Positions 1-6,069 are shown, numbered from the stretch's first letter. The stretch: 8,203 nucleotides of DNA from Lachnospiraceae bacterium UBA7188 (GCA_002490995.1 DKVC01000298.1:1-8203); one strand, 5' to 3'. A program made the numbers and translations. Notes: generated by a model from the letters alone, not told the origin.

Positions 1-22
1 CTTTCCCCTAAAGAAGTTGTAT

Positions 23-47
23 CAGTTATTTTCCGACAATTCCTAAG
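23..47 (+). repeat. 25-bp dispersed repeat, copy 1
   Basis: This 25-bp stretch matches the reverse complement of 1635-1659 at 22 of 25 positions: ten identical bases (CAGTTATTTT), four bases with three differences, then eleven identical bases (CAATTCCTAAG). It lies about 50 bp upstream of the ribosome binding site of the membrane-protein gene at 96. It overlaps two small palindromes, TTCCT-A-AGGAA (40-50) and TTTTCC/GGAAAA (29-34 with 47-52). Its function is unknown; a fragment of a dispersed palindromic element or a shared operator are both possible. Confidence 0.5.
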
Positions 48-95
48 GAAAACGATTTCACTGACCGTAAGCATGAAACTTCAAAGGAGCCCACC

Positions 96-596
96 ATGTC
101 CCTGAAGAAACTGACCCTTTTATCCCTTTTCACCACCATATCCCTGGCTGTCTACGCCATTGAAAGCGCCATTCCGCCCCTTGTTCCCATCCCGGGAATC
201 AAGCTGGGACTTGCCAATATCGTGACTCTGGTGCTGCTGCGCCGCTTCCGGGCCAGAGATGCGCTGACAGTGCTTTGCTGCCGGATCCTGCTGTCCGCGC
301 TGCTGTTCGGCCAGGCCCTGTCCCTGCTCTACAGTCTTGCCGGCGGGCTTGCCAGCCTTCTGGTTATGTGGCTCGTCATGAAGCTGCTGCGGAAAAGGTG
401 GATTTTCCTCACCGGAGCCATGGGCGGACTGACCCACAACATGGGACAGCTTCTGACTGCCTGGGCAATCACCGCAACCGGCGGCGTGTTGGCCTATCTG
501 CCCTTCCTGGTGCTCAGCGGCGTTATCACAGGGCTTTTTACCGGACTATGTGCCGGCTTTCTGGACAGATATCTGGTATCCCGCCTGACTGACTGA
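96..596 (+). CDS. Gx transporter family protein (heptaprenyl diphosphate synthase component I-like)
   Basis: The product is a 166-residue, very hydrophobic integral membrane protein. I recognise the family usually annotated as Gx transporter or heptaprenyl diphosphate synthase component I (Hpre_diP_synt_I). Supporting features are the PGIKLGLAN segment at residues 33-41, the GGLTHNMGQ segment at 110-118, and about five hydrophobic helices (roughly 5-25, 37-50, 55-95, 102-127 and 130-155). The start is well supported: AAAGGAG at 83-89 sits 6 bases before the ATG. The protein ends in a short polar tail. In related clostridia such genes often lie near an Rnf or FMN-transferase cluster, but nothing upstream is visible here. 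The family's membership in a substrate-specific S-component-like transport fold is plausible; the substrate is unknown, and the prenyl synthase name is probably historical. Family assignment is confident; function is not. Confidence 0.85.
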   Translation: MSLKKLTLLSLFTTISLAVYAIESAIPPLVPIPGIKLGLANIVTLVLLRRFRARDALTVLCCRILLSALLFGQALSLLYSLAGGLASLLVMWLVMKLLRKRWIFLTGAMGGLTHNMGQLLTAWAITATGGVLAYLPFLVLSGVITGLFTGLCAGFLDRYLVSRLTD

Positions 597-630
597 CTTC
601 CCCTGTAATGCCCCGCCATGCTGCGCTCTT

Positions 631-666
631 CTCTGCTTTCTCTGCTTTCTCTGCCTTCTCCGTCCT
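631..666. repeat. 9-bp pyrimidine-rich tandem repeat
   Basis: CTCTGCTTT at 631-639 is repeated exactly at 640-648, then decays at 649-657 (CTCTGCCTT) and 658-666 (CTCCGTCCT). It lies in the convergent gap between the membrane-protein gene and the end of folBK. It gives a short open frame on the minus strand with Arg/Glu/Ser-rich repeats, which I consider spurious. It is probably slippage-derived simple sequence. Confidence 0.6.
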
Positions 667-671
667 CTCTG

Positions 672-698
672 AAAACATGCCTGTTTTTGTACAGCATG
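672..698 (-). terminator. possible intrinsic terminator of the folate operon
   Basis: Read on the minus strand, CATGCTGT pairs with ACAGGCATG (8 bp with one bulged G) around the loop ACAAAA, followed directly by TTTT. It starts about 24 bases after the folBK stop codon, the expected place for an operon terminator. The stem is not very GC-rich and the T run is short, so it is a weak candidate. Confidence 0.35.
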
Positions 699-721
699 CC
701 AATGAACGACCTCATGAAGTT

Positions 722-1561
722 CTACTCCGTATCCTCCAGCTCCCGCAAAAGCGCCGCCATGGATTTACCGGTGACCGGGTGCCGGAAAGCAGGCGCAATC
801 TCCGCCATGGGTTCCAGGACAAAGCGCCTGTTCTCCAGATCAGGATGCGGAATCACCAGATTCTCAGTCTCCATTACCGTCTTATCATAAAAAAGGATGT
901 CCAGATCCAGCGTCCTGGGTCCCCAGTGCAGAGTACGCTTCCTTCCCGCCTCATTCTCTATTTCATGCAGTGCCTCAAGAAGCTGCTGCGGATTCATCAA
1001 AGTCTCAATCTCCGCCACACCGTTCAGAAAATCATCCTGTTCCACCCCTCCGTATGGCTTTGTGACCAGCAGCTTCGAAACTTTCTTCAGTTCTGTCAGC
1101 GGATGAGCGCCCAGAGCCCGGACAGCGCCTGACAGATAGCCTTCCCTGTCTCCCAGGTTGGAGCCCAGCCCAATATATGCTCTGTGCCAGCATCTGTATA
1201 CCCTGACGGAAATCCCCTCAAAGGGCAGGCGGACCGGCGCATACGGCTTTACGATTTCCAGGCTGACCGCTGAAATCATGCTGTATTTCAGCAGCAATGC
1301 CTCTGACAGTCTTCCCGCCACAGCCTCCAGCAGCTTACATGTGTTCTCCTGCATCCAGTTTGTAATAAAGCGGCATACCGCTCCATAGTCCACGGTGTGC
1401 TCCAGTTCGTCACTGCAGCCCGCCCTGCTCATGTCTGTATGCAGAACCGCATTTACGTAAAAAATCTGTCCTTCTCTCGTCTCCTCGGGATAAACCCCAT
1501 GATGTGCGAATACTTCCAGCCTGTCAATATGAATCTCATCTTTTGCCCATTCGGAATACAT
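722..1561 (-). CDS. folBK: bifunctional dihydroneopterin aldolase / 6-hydroxymethyl-dihydropterin pyrophosphokinase (FolB-FolK fusion)
   Basis: This 279-residue protein carries two folate enzymes in one chain. Residues 1 to about 122 are dihydroneopterin aldolase: AHHGVYPEE at 19-27 and the EIVKPYAP segment with the conserved lysine at 105. Residues from about 127 to the end are the pyrophosphokinase: AYIGLGSNLGD at 128-138, GPRTLDLDIL at 204-213 with the Mg-binding Asp pair (209, 211), and IPHPDLENR at 227-235. Together they convert dihydroneopterin to hydroxymethyl-dihydropterin and then pyrophosphorylate it for FolP, in the cytoplasm. The ATG start is preceded on the minus strand by GGAGGGGGAG, about 6 bases away. 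Both domains appear full length with their key residues. It is the last gene of the folC-folE-folP-folBK operon, 127 bases after folP. Fused FolB-FolK proteins are common in Clostridia. Confidence 0.96.
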   Translation of the reverse strand: MYSEWAKDEIHIDRLEVFAHHGVYPEETREGQIFYVNAVLHTDMSRAGCSDELEHTVDYGAVCRFITNWMQENTCKLLEAVAGRLSEALLLKYSMISAVSLEIVKPYAPVRLPFEGISVRVYRCWHRAYIGLGSNLGDREGYLSGAVRALGAHPLTELKKVSKLLVTKPYGGVEQDDFLNGVAEIETLMNPQQLLEALHEIENEAGRKRTLHWGPRTLDLDILFYDKTVMETENLVIPHPDLENRRFVLEPMAEIAPAFRHPVTGKSMAALLRELEDTE

Positions 1562-1634
1562 TGCAGCTCCCCCTCCTCAATAAACCTGTCCATCGCTTTT
1601 CACTTTCATCCAGTCCCTCTCACCTGCCTCAGCT

Positions 1635-1659
1635 CTTAGGAATTGCCTAAAAATAACTG
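1635..1659 (-). repeat. 25-bp dispersed repeat, copy 2
   Basis: On the minus strand this reads CAGTTATTTT, TAGG, CAATTCCTAAG and matches 23-47 at 22 of 25 positions. This copy contains its own inverted repeat, TTAGG-CAATT-CCTAA (1637-1651). It lies in the 127-base gap between folP and folBK, about 75 bases before the folBK start, so it would be transcribed with the operon. Function unknown. Confidence 0.5.
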
Positions 1660-1688
1660 CCGCAATCCTCCCGGCTGTCTTCTGCAAA

Positions 1689-2495
1689 TCACGCATTCAG
1701 AATCGCCTCAGCCATCTTTACCGCCCTTACATTCTCTTTCACATCATGAACCCTGACGAACATACATCCTTTCATAACGCCGAAAACGGTCGTGACAAGG
1801 GTTCCTTCCAGACGCTGATCCACAGGCAGGTCAAGCGTCAGGCCGATTACGGATTTTCTGCTGCAGCCCAGAAGCAGCGGATATCCCAGCCTCTCAAGTT
1901 CCTCCAGGTGGTGAAGGATTTCCAGATTCTGCTCATATTTTTTCCCGAATCCGATGCCGGGATCCAGAATGATCTTGTTCTCCGCAATCCCTGCTTTCGC
2001 CGCCAGCACCAGGCTCTCCTTCAGTTCTGCCGTCACGTCATTTACAAGAGAATGATAATCCGTATTTTTCCTGTTGTGCATGAAACAGCATGGTACCCCG
2101 TTTTCTGCGATAACCTCAGCCATATCCCTGTCATATTTCAGTCCCCATATATCATTGATCAAATCTGCTCCTGCCATAATTCCCGCGGCTGCCACCTTTG
2201 CCTTACAGGTGTCCAGGGAAACAGGTACGTCAAAAGCCGCTTTTACTGCTTCTATCACAGGAAGTACTCTGGCAGTCTCCTCCTCTTCCGGCAGCGGTGT
2301 ATAGCCGGGTCTGGTAGACTCACCTCCCACGTCGATAATATCGGCTCCCTCCTTAAGCATGTCCTCCACATGCCGAAGCGCTTTGTCCCTTTCGTTCCAC
2401 TTTCCTCCATCCGAGAAGGAGTCCGGGGTCACATTCAGGATACCCATCACGTATGTATGCCCCTTTGTCTGAAATTCCCTGTTTCCTATCCTCAT
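1689..2495 (-). CDS. folP: dihydropteroate synthase
   Basis: FolP condenses 6-hydroxymethyl-dihydropterin pyrophosphate with p-aminobenzoate to give dihydropteroate; it is the sulfonamide target. From the ATG at 2495 the protein has 268 residues, normal for the family. Motifs in order: ILNVTPDSFSDGG (19-31), GGESTRPG (57-64), the pterin-site Asp in SLDTCK (95), INDIWGL (113-119), DPGIGFGK (178-185), LGCSRKSVIG (209-218) and VRVHDV (257-262), i.e. a complete TIM-barrel active site. The frame stays open upstream to 2744, but those 83 extra codons cross the repeat region 2551-2661 and resemble no FolP sequence. The start at 2495 follows GGGAGGAAG and AAAGG on the minus strand and is chosen on homology. 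The GGAGG is about 13 bases from the ATG, so the ribosome binding site spacing is slightly long. The 264-base gap after folE is unusual for this otherwise compact operon. Confidence 0.96.
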   Translation of the reverse strand: MRIGNREFQTKGHTYVMGILNVTPDSFSDGGKWNERDKALRHVEDMLKEGADIIDVGGESTRPGYTPLPEEEETARVLPVIEAVKAAFDVPVSLDTCKAKVAAAGIMAGADLINDIWGLKYDRDMAEVIAENGVPCCFMHNRKNTDYHSLVNDVTAELKESLVLAAKAGIAENKIILDPGIGFGKKYEQNLEILHHLEELERLGYPLLLGCSRKSVIGLTLDLPVDQRLEGTLVTTVFGVMKGCMFVRVHDVKENVRAVKMAEAILNA

Positions 2496-2550
2496 ACCTT
2501 TTTCACTTCCTCCCAGTCTCTCCCTGACCCGGACGAGCCGGAGCCAGAGC

Positions 2551-2608
2551 TTTTCCACCTGTGCGGTTGCAATCCAATGTTTTCCACCTGTGCGGTTACA
2601 ATCCAATG
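2551..2608. repeat. 29-bp perfect-period tandem duplication
   Basis: Two adjacent 29-bp units, 2551-2579 and 2580-2608, both begin TTTTCCACCTGTGCGGTT and end CAATCCAATG. They differ at one position (G at 2569, A at 2598). The units lie between folE and folP, within the presumed operon transcript and 56 to 113 bases upstream of the folP start. The second unit supplies the outer arm of the hairpin at 2594-2661. Confidence 0.85.
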
Positions 2609-2661
2609 GCTTGTCTGCATGCAGGCTATTGCAATGCAGACGGGCCATTGGATTCGCAACC
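2594..2661. repeat. long imperfect hairpin between folE and folP
   Basis: The arm 2594-2620 (GGTTACAATCCAATGGC, then TTGTCTGCAT) pairs with 2634-2661 (ATGCAGACGG, then GCCATTGGATTCGCAACC). The stem is about 26 bp with one bulge (C2655), one mismatch (A2598/C2657) and two G-T pairs. The loop, about 13 bases, can pair a little further (TGCA/TGCA). The mismatch would be repaired if the first tandem unit, which has G at the equivalent position, paired instead. It resembles a REP- or MITE-like palindromic element, or a folded RNA leader ahead of folP. It does not look like the tetrahydrofolate riboswitch, and no T run follows the stem, so it is not a canonical terminator. Confidence 0.75.
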
Positions 2662-2759
2662 CACTTCCAAATGAGCAAAACGCGTATGCGAATGCAGACG
2701 CAGAAAGCGCCTGATGAGCGCAGCACCAGCCACTCATACTGCACGGCAGATAAAAGCGC

Positions 2760-3317
2760 TCACAGCCTCAGCATCCGGAAAAAGTGCTCCTGCAGCATGG
2801 GATTCTCCTCAAAAGCGCCTCTCACCGCAATACTGACCGTCCTGCTGCCGGGCTTCTTCACCCCGCGCATGGTCATACACATATGCTCCGCCTCCAGTAC
2901 CACCATCACGCCTCCGGGCGCCAGATGCTTCATCAGCGCATCCGCGATCTGGCCTGTCATCCGCTCCTGGATCTGCAGCCTGGCAGCATAAATCTCCACT
3001 GTCCTGGCCAGCTTGCTTAAGCCCACCACCTTCCCCTCCGGTATGTACGCAATATGCGCTTTCCCGTAAAAAGGCATCAGATGATGCTCGCACATGGAAT
3101 AAAAGGGAATGTCCCTTTCCAGAACCATCTCGCTGCTTTCCACTGAAAATACCTTTGCCAGCGGCACTGACACATCTGCCTCCATGCCGGCAAAGATCTC
3201 CCCATACATCCTGGCCACGCGATCCGGCGTATCTTTAAGCCCTTCCCGCTCAGGCTCCTCGCCGATTCCCTCCAGAAGCAGCTTCACTGCCTCCTTTATT
3301 TTCTCCTGATCTATCAT
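2760..3317 (-). CDS. folE: GTP cyclohydrolase I
   Basis: FolE hydrolyses GTP to 7,8-dihydroneopterin triphosphate and formate, the first committed step of folate synthesis. The protein has 185 residues, normal length for the bacterial type IA enzyme. The zinc and catalytic residues are present: Cys76 and His78/His79 in YSMCEHHLMPFYGKAHIAY (73-91) and Cys147 in EHMCMTMRGV, followed by KKPGSRT (154-160). The GLKDTPDRVARMY segment at 26-38 is also typical. The start codon overlaps the folC stop as ATGA (3314-3317), suggesting translational coupling; GGAAG lies about 10 bases before the ATG inside the folC end. It is the second gene of the operon. Downstream, 264 bases containing repeats separate it from folP. 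Confidence 0.97.
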   Translation of the reverse strand: MIDQEKIKEAVKLLLEGIGEEPEREGLKDTPDRVARMYGEIFAGMEADVSVPLAKVFSVESSEMVLERDIPFYSMCEHHLMPFYGKAHIAYIPEGKVVGLSKLARTVEIYAARLQIQERMTGQIADALMKHLAPGGVMVVLEAEHMCMTMRGVKKPGSRTVSIAVRGAFEENPMLQEHFFRMLRL

Positions 3318-4738
3318 TTTCTGCCAGCTTCCTTTCCCCGCAGGTTTTCGCAGCCCTTCCCGCCCCTGCCAGAATGAGCTGCCGAATTTTTAACGTCCTT
3401 CCCGGTTCCGCCCACAGGCGCTGCCCGATACAGCTCTTTTCCGTGCCCTTCCTTCGAAGCATATCCCGTGATTTCCATCAGCCTCCCGAGAAAGGACAGG
3501 GAACCAAAGGCGAGAATCACATCCTCTTTTCCCGCCAGCAGCCGGCACATCTCCACCGCTTCCTCCAGGGAGTCCGCCGCTGTCACCTTCCCATGGACCT
3601 TCGCAGCTGCACGAGCCAGCTCGTAAGCAGGAAGCGCCCTGGGATTGCCGGGCGGTGTCACGGTTATGATCTGATCCGCAAGGGCATGGGTCAGGGCAAT
3701 CACTTTCTCATATTCCTTGTCCCTGAGCATCCCCATGATATAGAGTACTCTTTTCTCCGGAAAATAGAATCTCACCGATTCTGCAAGACGCCTGGCCGCA
3801 TCCTCGTCGTGGGCTCCGTCTACAATAAAATAAGGCTTCCTGCTCACCACGGTAAATCTGCCCGGCCATCCCGCTTCTCTCATTCCCTTTCGCAGCTGTG
3901 CCTCCGGAACCGGAAATCCCTGGCCTGACAGGCTCTTCAGCACCTCCAGGGCCACAACGGCATTGCCGATCTGGTACTGCCCTCCCAGAGTGATTTCCAT
4001 GCCCTTCCAGGTTCCGTAATCAAACCTTTGTCTCTCCAGCCCGTAATGCACATGAGAAGCCTGCCTCTCATCCCCCACAGTCAGAGGACAGTCCAGGGCG
4101 GCGGCTTTCTCTCTGATGACAGCCATGACCTCCGGCTTCTGGACTGCGGTTACTGCCTGACAGCCTGCTTTCAATATCCCTGCCTTCTGAGCGGCAATTT
4201 CCGTCAGTGTATCTCCGAGAAATTTCATATGGTCCCTGCTGATGGATGTGATGACTGACACACAGGTGTCTTCCACCACATTGGTTGCATCCATCAGGCC
4301 TCCCATCCCCGTCTCCAGTACCACGATATCACATTTCTTCTCCCGAAAATACCAGAATGCCAGCGCCGTCTTAATCTCAAAAGCAGTGGGATGCGGCAGG
4401 CCTTCCTCCCTCATCCCGTCACATACCCCTTTCAGCAGCTCCATCCCCTGACAGACAGCTTTCTGCGTGATATACCGGCCATTCACCTGTATTTCTTCTC
4501 TGTAGTCAAAGAGTGCGGGGGAGAGGTACCTTCCCACACGGTACCCGGCGCATCTCAGCACGGAAGCCACAAACGCGCATACCGATCCCTTCCCATTGGT
4601 GCCGGCTGCATGTACATATTTCAGCCCCTTCTGAGGCTCACCAATTCTCCTGCAGAGCTCACGAATGCTGTCAAGTCCGGGCGAAATGCCGTATCGCGAT
4701 ACCTGCTCCACATATCCAACTGCTTCTCTGTAATTCAT
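3314..4738 (-). CDS. folC: bifunctional folylpolyglutamate synthase / dihydrofolate synthase
   Basis: FolC is an ATP-dependent Mur-ligase-family enzyme that adds glutamate to dihydropteroate and then further glutamates to reduced folates. Visible motifs are the P-loop AAGTNGKGS (44-52), YLSPALFDYREEI (71-83), LETGMGGLMDATNVV (141-155), SRDHMKFLG (167-175), the QKAGILK segment (184-190) whose lysine is typically carbamylated, WPGRF (301-305), DGAHD (317-321) and the closing FGSLSFLGRLM (421-431). The remaining 43 residues form a Gly/Lys-rich, probably disordered tail not typical of the family and ending basic (GKEAGRK). Total length is 474 against roughly 430 usually. The ATG start is supported by AAAGGAGG on the minus strand, about 12 bases upstream. 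It is the first gene of the operon and overlaps folE by 4 bases. I see no clear promoter or riboswitch upstream. Confidence 0.96.
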   Translation of the reverse strand: MNYREAVGYVEQVSRYGISPGLDSIRELCRRIGEPQKGLKYVHAAGTNGKGSVCAFVASVLRCAGYRVGRYLSPALFDYREEIQVNGRYITQKAVCQGMELLKGVCDGMREEGLPHPTAFEIKTALAFWYFREKKCDIVVLETGMGGLMDATNVVEDTCVSVITSISRDHMKFLGDTLTEIAAQKAGILKAGCQAVTAVQKPEVMAVIREKAAALDCPLTVGDERQASHVHYGLERQRFDYGTWKGMEITLGGQYQIGNAVVALEVLKSLSGQGFPVPEAQLRKGMREAGWPGRFTVVSRKPYFIVDGAHDEDAARRLAESVRFYFPEKRVLYIMGMLRDKEYEKVIALTHALADQIITVTPPGNPRALPAYELARAAAKVHGKVTAADSLEEAVEMCRLLAGKEDVILAFGSLSFLGRLMEITGYASKEGHGKELYRAAPVGGTGKDVKNSAAHSGRGGKGCENLRGKEAGRK

Positions 4739-4834
4739 GGCTTCCGTCCGCCTCCTTTTTTGTCATCTGTCAGAAGTCAAAAGTCTCTCTGCCTGCCGAA
4801 ACGTAACCGATGCAGCCTGCCTGAAAAAAGCCGG

Positions 4835-4840
4835 TATAAT
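4835..4840 (+). promoter_or_regulatory. possible -10 element upstream of the CmpB-like gene
   Basis: A perfect TATAAT occurs here, but the bases 16-18 upstream do not make a good -35 box and there is no TG extension. If used, the transcript would have a leader of about 140 bases containing both tandem hairpins (4878-4950) before the ATG at 4986. This is weak support. Confidence 0.3.
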
Positions 4841-4877
4841 TCCCCCTGCCGTTATGCATACTAAGGAAGTGTCTACA

Positions 4878-4957
4878 GATAACAGGAACCGCTTCGCGAA
4901 CCCTGTTATCAAAAATAGATTACAGGAACCGCTTCGCGAACCCTGTAATCAAAGATA
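4878..4957. repeat. two tandem 40-bp units, each a perfect hairpin
   Basis: Unit 1 (4878-4917) has arms GATAACAGG (4878-4886) and CCTGTTATC (4902-4910). Unit 2 (4918-4957) has arms GATTACAGG (4918-4926) and CCTGTAATC (4942-4950). Both share the same 15-base loop, AACCGCTTCGCGAAC, which contains the palindrome TTCGCGAA. Each stem is 9 bp and perfect; the two units differ in the stem by an A-T to T-A swap that preserves pairing. Each hairpin is followed by an A-rich linker (AAAAATA, AAAGATA), and a decayed third start (TATTACTG) follows at 4958. The array lies in the divergent gap between folC and the CmpB-like gene, ending about 30 bases before the latter's start. It could be a REP-like element or a 5' leader structure. 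Confidence 0.85.
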
Positions 4958-4985
4958 TATTACTGATCCAAAAGGAGCTCCCACT

Positions 4986-5399
4986 ATGAAATACCCTTTG
5001 CGTACATTTTCAAAAAACTTCCTCAAATGCGGGCTTGCCGGGTGGTGTATGGAAATCCTCTTCACCTCCATGGACTCGCTGCGCCGCCGGGACATGACCT
5101 TGAGAGGAAATACCTCCCTCTGGATGTTCCCTATTTACGGCAGCGCCGCCGTCCTGGCTCCCCTCAGCCGTCTCCTCGCCGGGAAATCCCCCTGGAGACG
5201 GGGACTGACCTATATGGGCCTGATTTTCTCCGCAGAATATCTCTCCGGCACCTTTCTGGCAAAACACAGATTCTGCCCCTGGGATTACAGACGGAGCCGC
5301 TGGAACATCAGCCGAATCGTCAGGCTGGACTATGCTCCATGTTGGTTTTTCGCAGGATTACTGTTTGAACATCTGCTGTCAACCGACGCTGGCAGCTGA
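4986..5399 (+). CDS. small membrane protein, putative ABC transporter permease (CmpB-like family)
   Basis: The product is 137 residues with about four hydrophobic helices (roughly 11-29, 44-64, 73-93 and 116-131). I recognise the family commonly annotated 'putative ABC transporter permease' (ABC_trans_CmpB, Pfam PF06541) from SLWMFPIYGSAAVL at 44-57, the CPWDY motif at 97-101, and DYAPCWFFAGLLFE at 115-128. The start at 4986 is chosen because AAAGGAG (4971-4977) lies 8 bases upstream; the frame is open further up to 4737, but that part crosses the tandem hairpins and is not protein-like. No ATP-binding partner is adjacent, so real transport function is unproven. It is divergent from folC and convergent with the PH-domain gene. 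Confidence 0.8.
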   Translation: MKYPLRTFSKNFLKCGLAGWCMEILFTSMDSLRRRDMTLRGNTSLWMFPIYGSAAVLAPLSRLLAGKSPWRRGLTYMGLIFSAEYLSGTFLAKHRFCPWDYRRSRWNISRIVRLDYAPCWFFAGLLFEHLLSTDAGS

Positions 5400-5477
5400 C
5401 TGCAAAGTCACATACGCTTTCCTGCTGCCTTATTCCCCCGGCTCCTGCATGCTGCCTCTTCCGGCTTCCACAGATTT

Positions 5478-5855
5478 TCAGTCGTCAGCATCCTCCATGT
5501 CGCCCACATCTCCAGAGCCGATATCCAGCATGTTCACCGTGCGCCTCTTCAGCCTGGCCTCCTCGGACTGCTTCAGAATGAATTCTTTCACCTCTTTGGA
5601 ATGCCTGATGTGCTGCAGCACCAGCTGGGGATGGGTGGTGTCCCCGGTATAGCAGGTCACGGTACCCAGCCCGAAAATTTTTTCTGCCAGACCTGCGCTG
5701 TGAGTCACATCCTGCACCTTGTACATGAAACAGTCGTTTTCTACTGTCTTCAGCAGTCCCTCATCCACGGTAATCATATCCTCTTTCACCGTATATTTCG
5801 TAAATGTAAAGGGGAGCCCGAAAAACAGCCCTCTTTTTCTCTCCACGTATTCCAT
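5478..5855 (-). CDS. bacterial PH-domain protein
   Basis: From the ATG at 5855 the protein has 125 residues. It resembles the bacterial pleckstrin-homology-like domain (bPH_2 type): a strand-rich start (FTKYTVKEDMITVDEGLL, 18-35), a DVTHS turn (49-53), the typical IFGLGTVTCYTGD strand pair (60-72), and a closing helix with the HSKEVKEFILKQ pattern (85-96). A basic RLKRR (101-105) is followed by a very acidic tail (DIGSGDVGDMEDADD). There is no signal peptide or membrane helix, unlike many YdbS/YdbT relatives. An alternative GTG start at 5864 is only 3 bases from AGGA, too close, so I prefer the ATG at 5855. The cellular role is unknown. It is divergent from the nitroreductase and has its own candidate promoter. 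Confidence 0.8.
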   Translation of the reverse strand: MEYVERKRGLFFGLPFTFTKYTVKEDMITVDEGLLKTVENDCFMYKVQDVTHSAGLAEKIFGLGTVTCYTGDTTHPQLVLQHIRHSKEVKEFILKQSEEARLKRRTVNMLDIGSGDVGDMEDADD

Positions 5856-5893
5856 CTTCTGCACCTGTCCTTTCCAAGTCTTTTTTCAGTCTC

Positions 5894-5922
5894 ATTATAA
5901 TCTAATCGGACGGAATATGCAA
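5894..5922 (-). promoter_or_regulatory. candidate promoter of the PH-domain gene
   Basis: On the minus strand, TATAAT (5894-5899) lies 17 bases downstream of TTGCAT (5917-5922), a poor match to the -35 consensus. It is about 40 bases upstream of the chosen ATG. The perfect -10 and correct distance support it; the -35 is weak. Confidence 0.5.
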
Positions 5923-5966
5923 ATCTTTGCACAAAACTTTTCGGACAAATCTTTGGACAAATCTTT
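5919..5966. repeat. repeated CAAATCTTT motif between divergent promoters
   Basis: GGACAAATCTTT occurs twice in exact tandem (5943-5954 and 5955-5966). The core CAAATCTTT occurs a third time at 5920-5928, within GCAAATCTTTGC. The copies lie between the candidate promoter of the PH-domain gene and that of the nitroreductase gene, which is where shared regulator sites would be expected. No known operator is recognised; the AT-rich simple sequence could also be chance or slippage. Confidence 0.55.
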
Positions 5967-5996
5967 TTGAATTTCTGAATTCTTTCAAATATTTCA

Positions 5997-6025
5997 TTGA
6001 AACTCCTCCCGTAACGTGGTATCAT
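5997..6025 (+). promoter_or_regulatory. promoter of the nitroreductase gene
   Basis: TTGAAA (5997-6002) is followed after exactly 17 bases by TATCAT (6020-6025), which is preceded by TGG, giving an extended -10. The expected start of transcription near 6032 leaves a leader of about 38 bases that includes the ribosome binding site AAGGAGG (6055-6061). This is the clearest sigma-A-type promoter in the window. Confidence 0.7.
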
Positions 6026-6069
6026 GGTAACAGGAAATTTTCAGGAAAAAATTTAAGGAGGTTCCACAG

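Noticed and set aside
494..715. Minus-strand open frame of 73 codons after folBK
   Set aside because: Its centre is the 9-bp simple repeat (Arg/Glu/Ser runs), it overlaps the end of the plus-strand membrane-protein gene, and its product resembles nothing known.
2551..2661. Tetrahydrofolate riboswitch ahead of folP
   Set aside because: The location would be attractive, but the sequence lacks the conserved core I know for that riboswitch and is dominated by a single long palindrome and a tandem repeat.
1746..2714. Long plus-strand open frame of 322 codons
   Set aside because: It is the antisense shadow of folP and has no ribosome binding site or recognisable protein features.
2701..2722. Terminator after folE formed by GCGC arms around a 7-base loop
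   Set aside because: The stem is only about 4-5 bp and is followed by just three T residues on the minus strand; this is too weak to call.
2496..2744. N-terminal extension of FolP by 83 codons
   Set aside because: The frame is open, but it runs through the tandem repeat and hairpin, has no similarity to FolP, and the family starts close to the ATG at 2495.
4878..4957. CRISPR-like array
   Set aside because: There are only two full units, the spacer is an A-rich 7-base linker, and the repeat is itself a full hairpin; no cas genes are present.
4737..4985. N-terminal extension of the CmpB-like protein
   Set aside because: The upstream part translates the tandem hairpins and has no membrane character; a good ribosome binding site lies just before the ATG at 4986.
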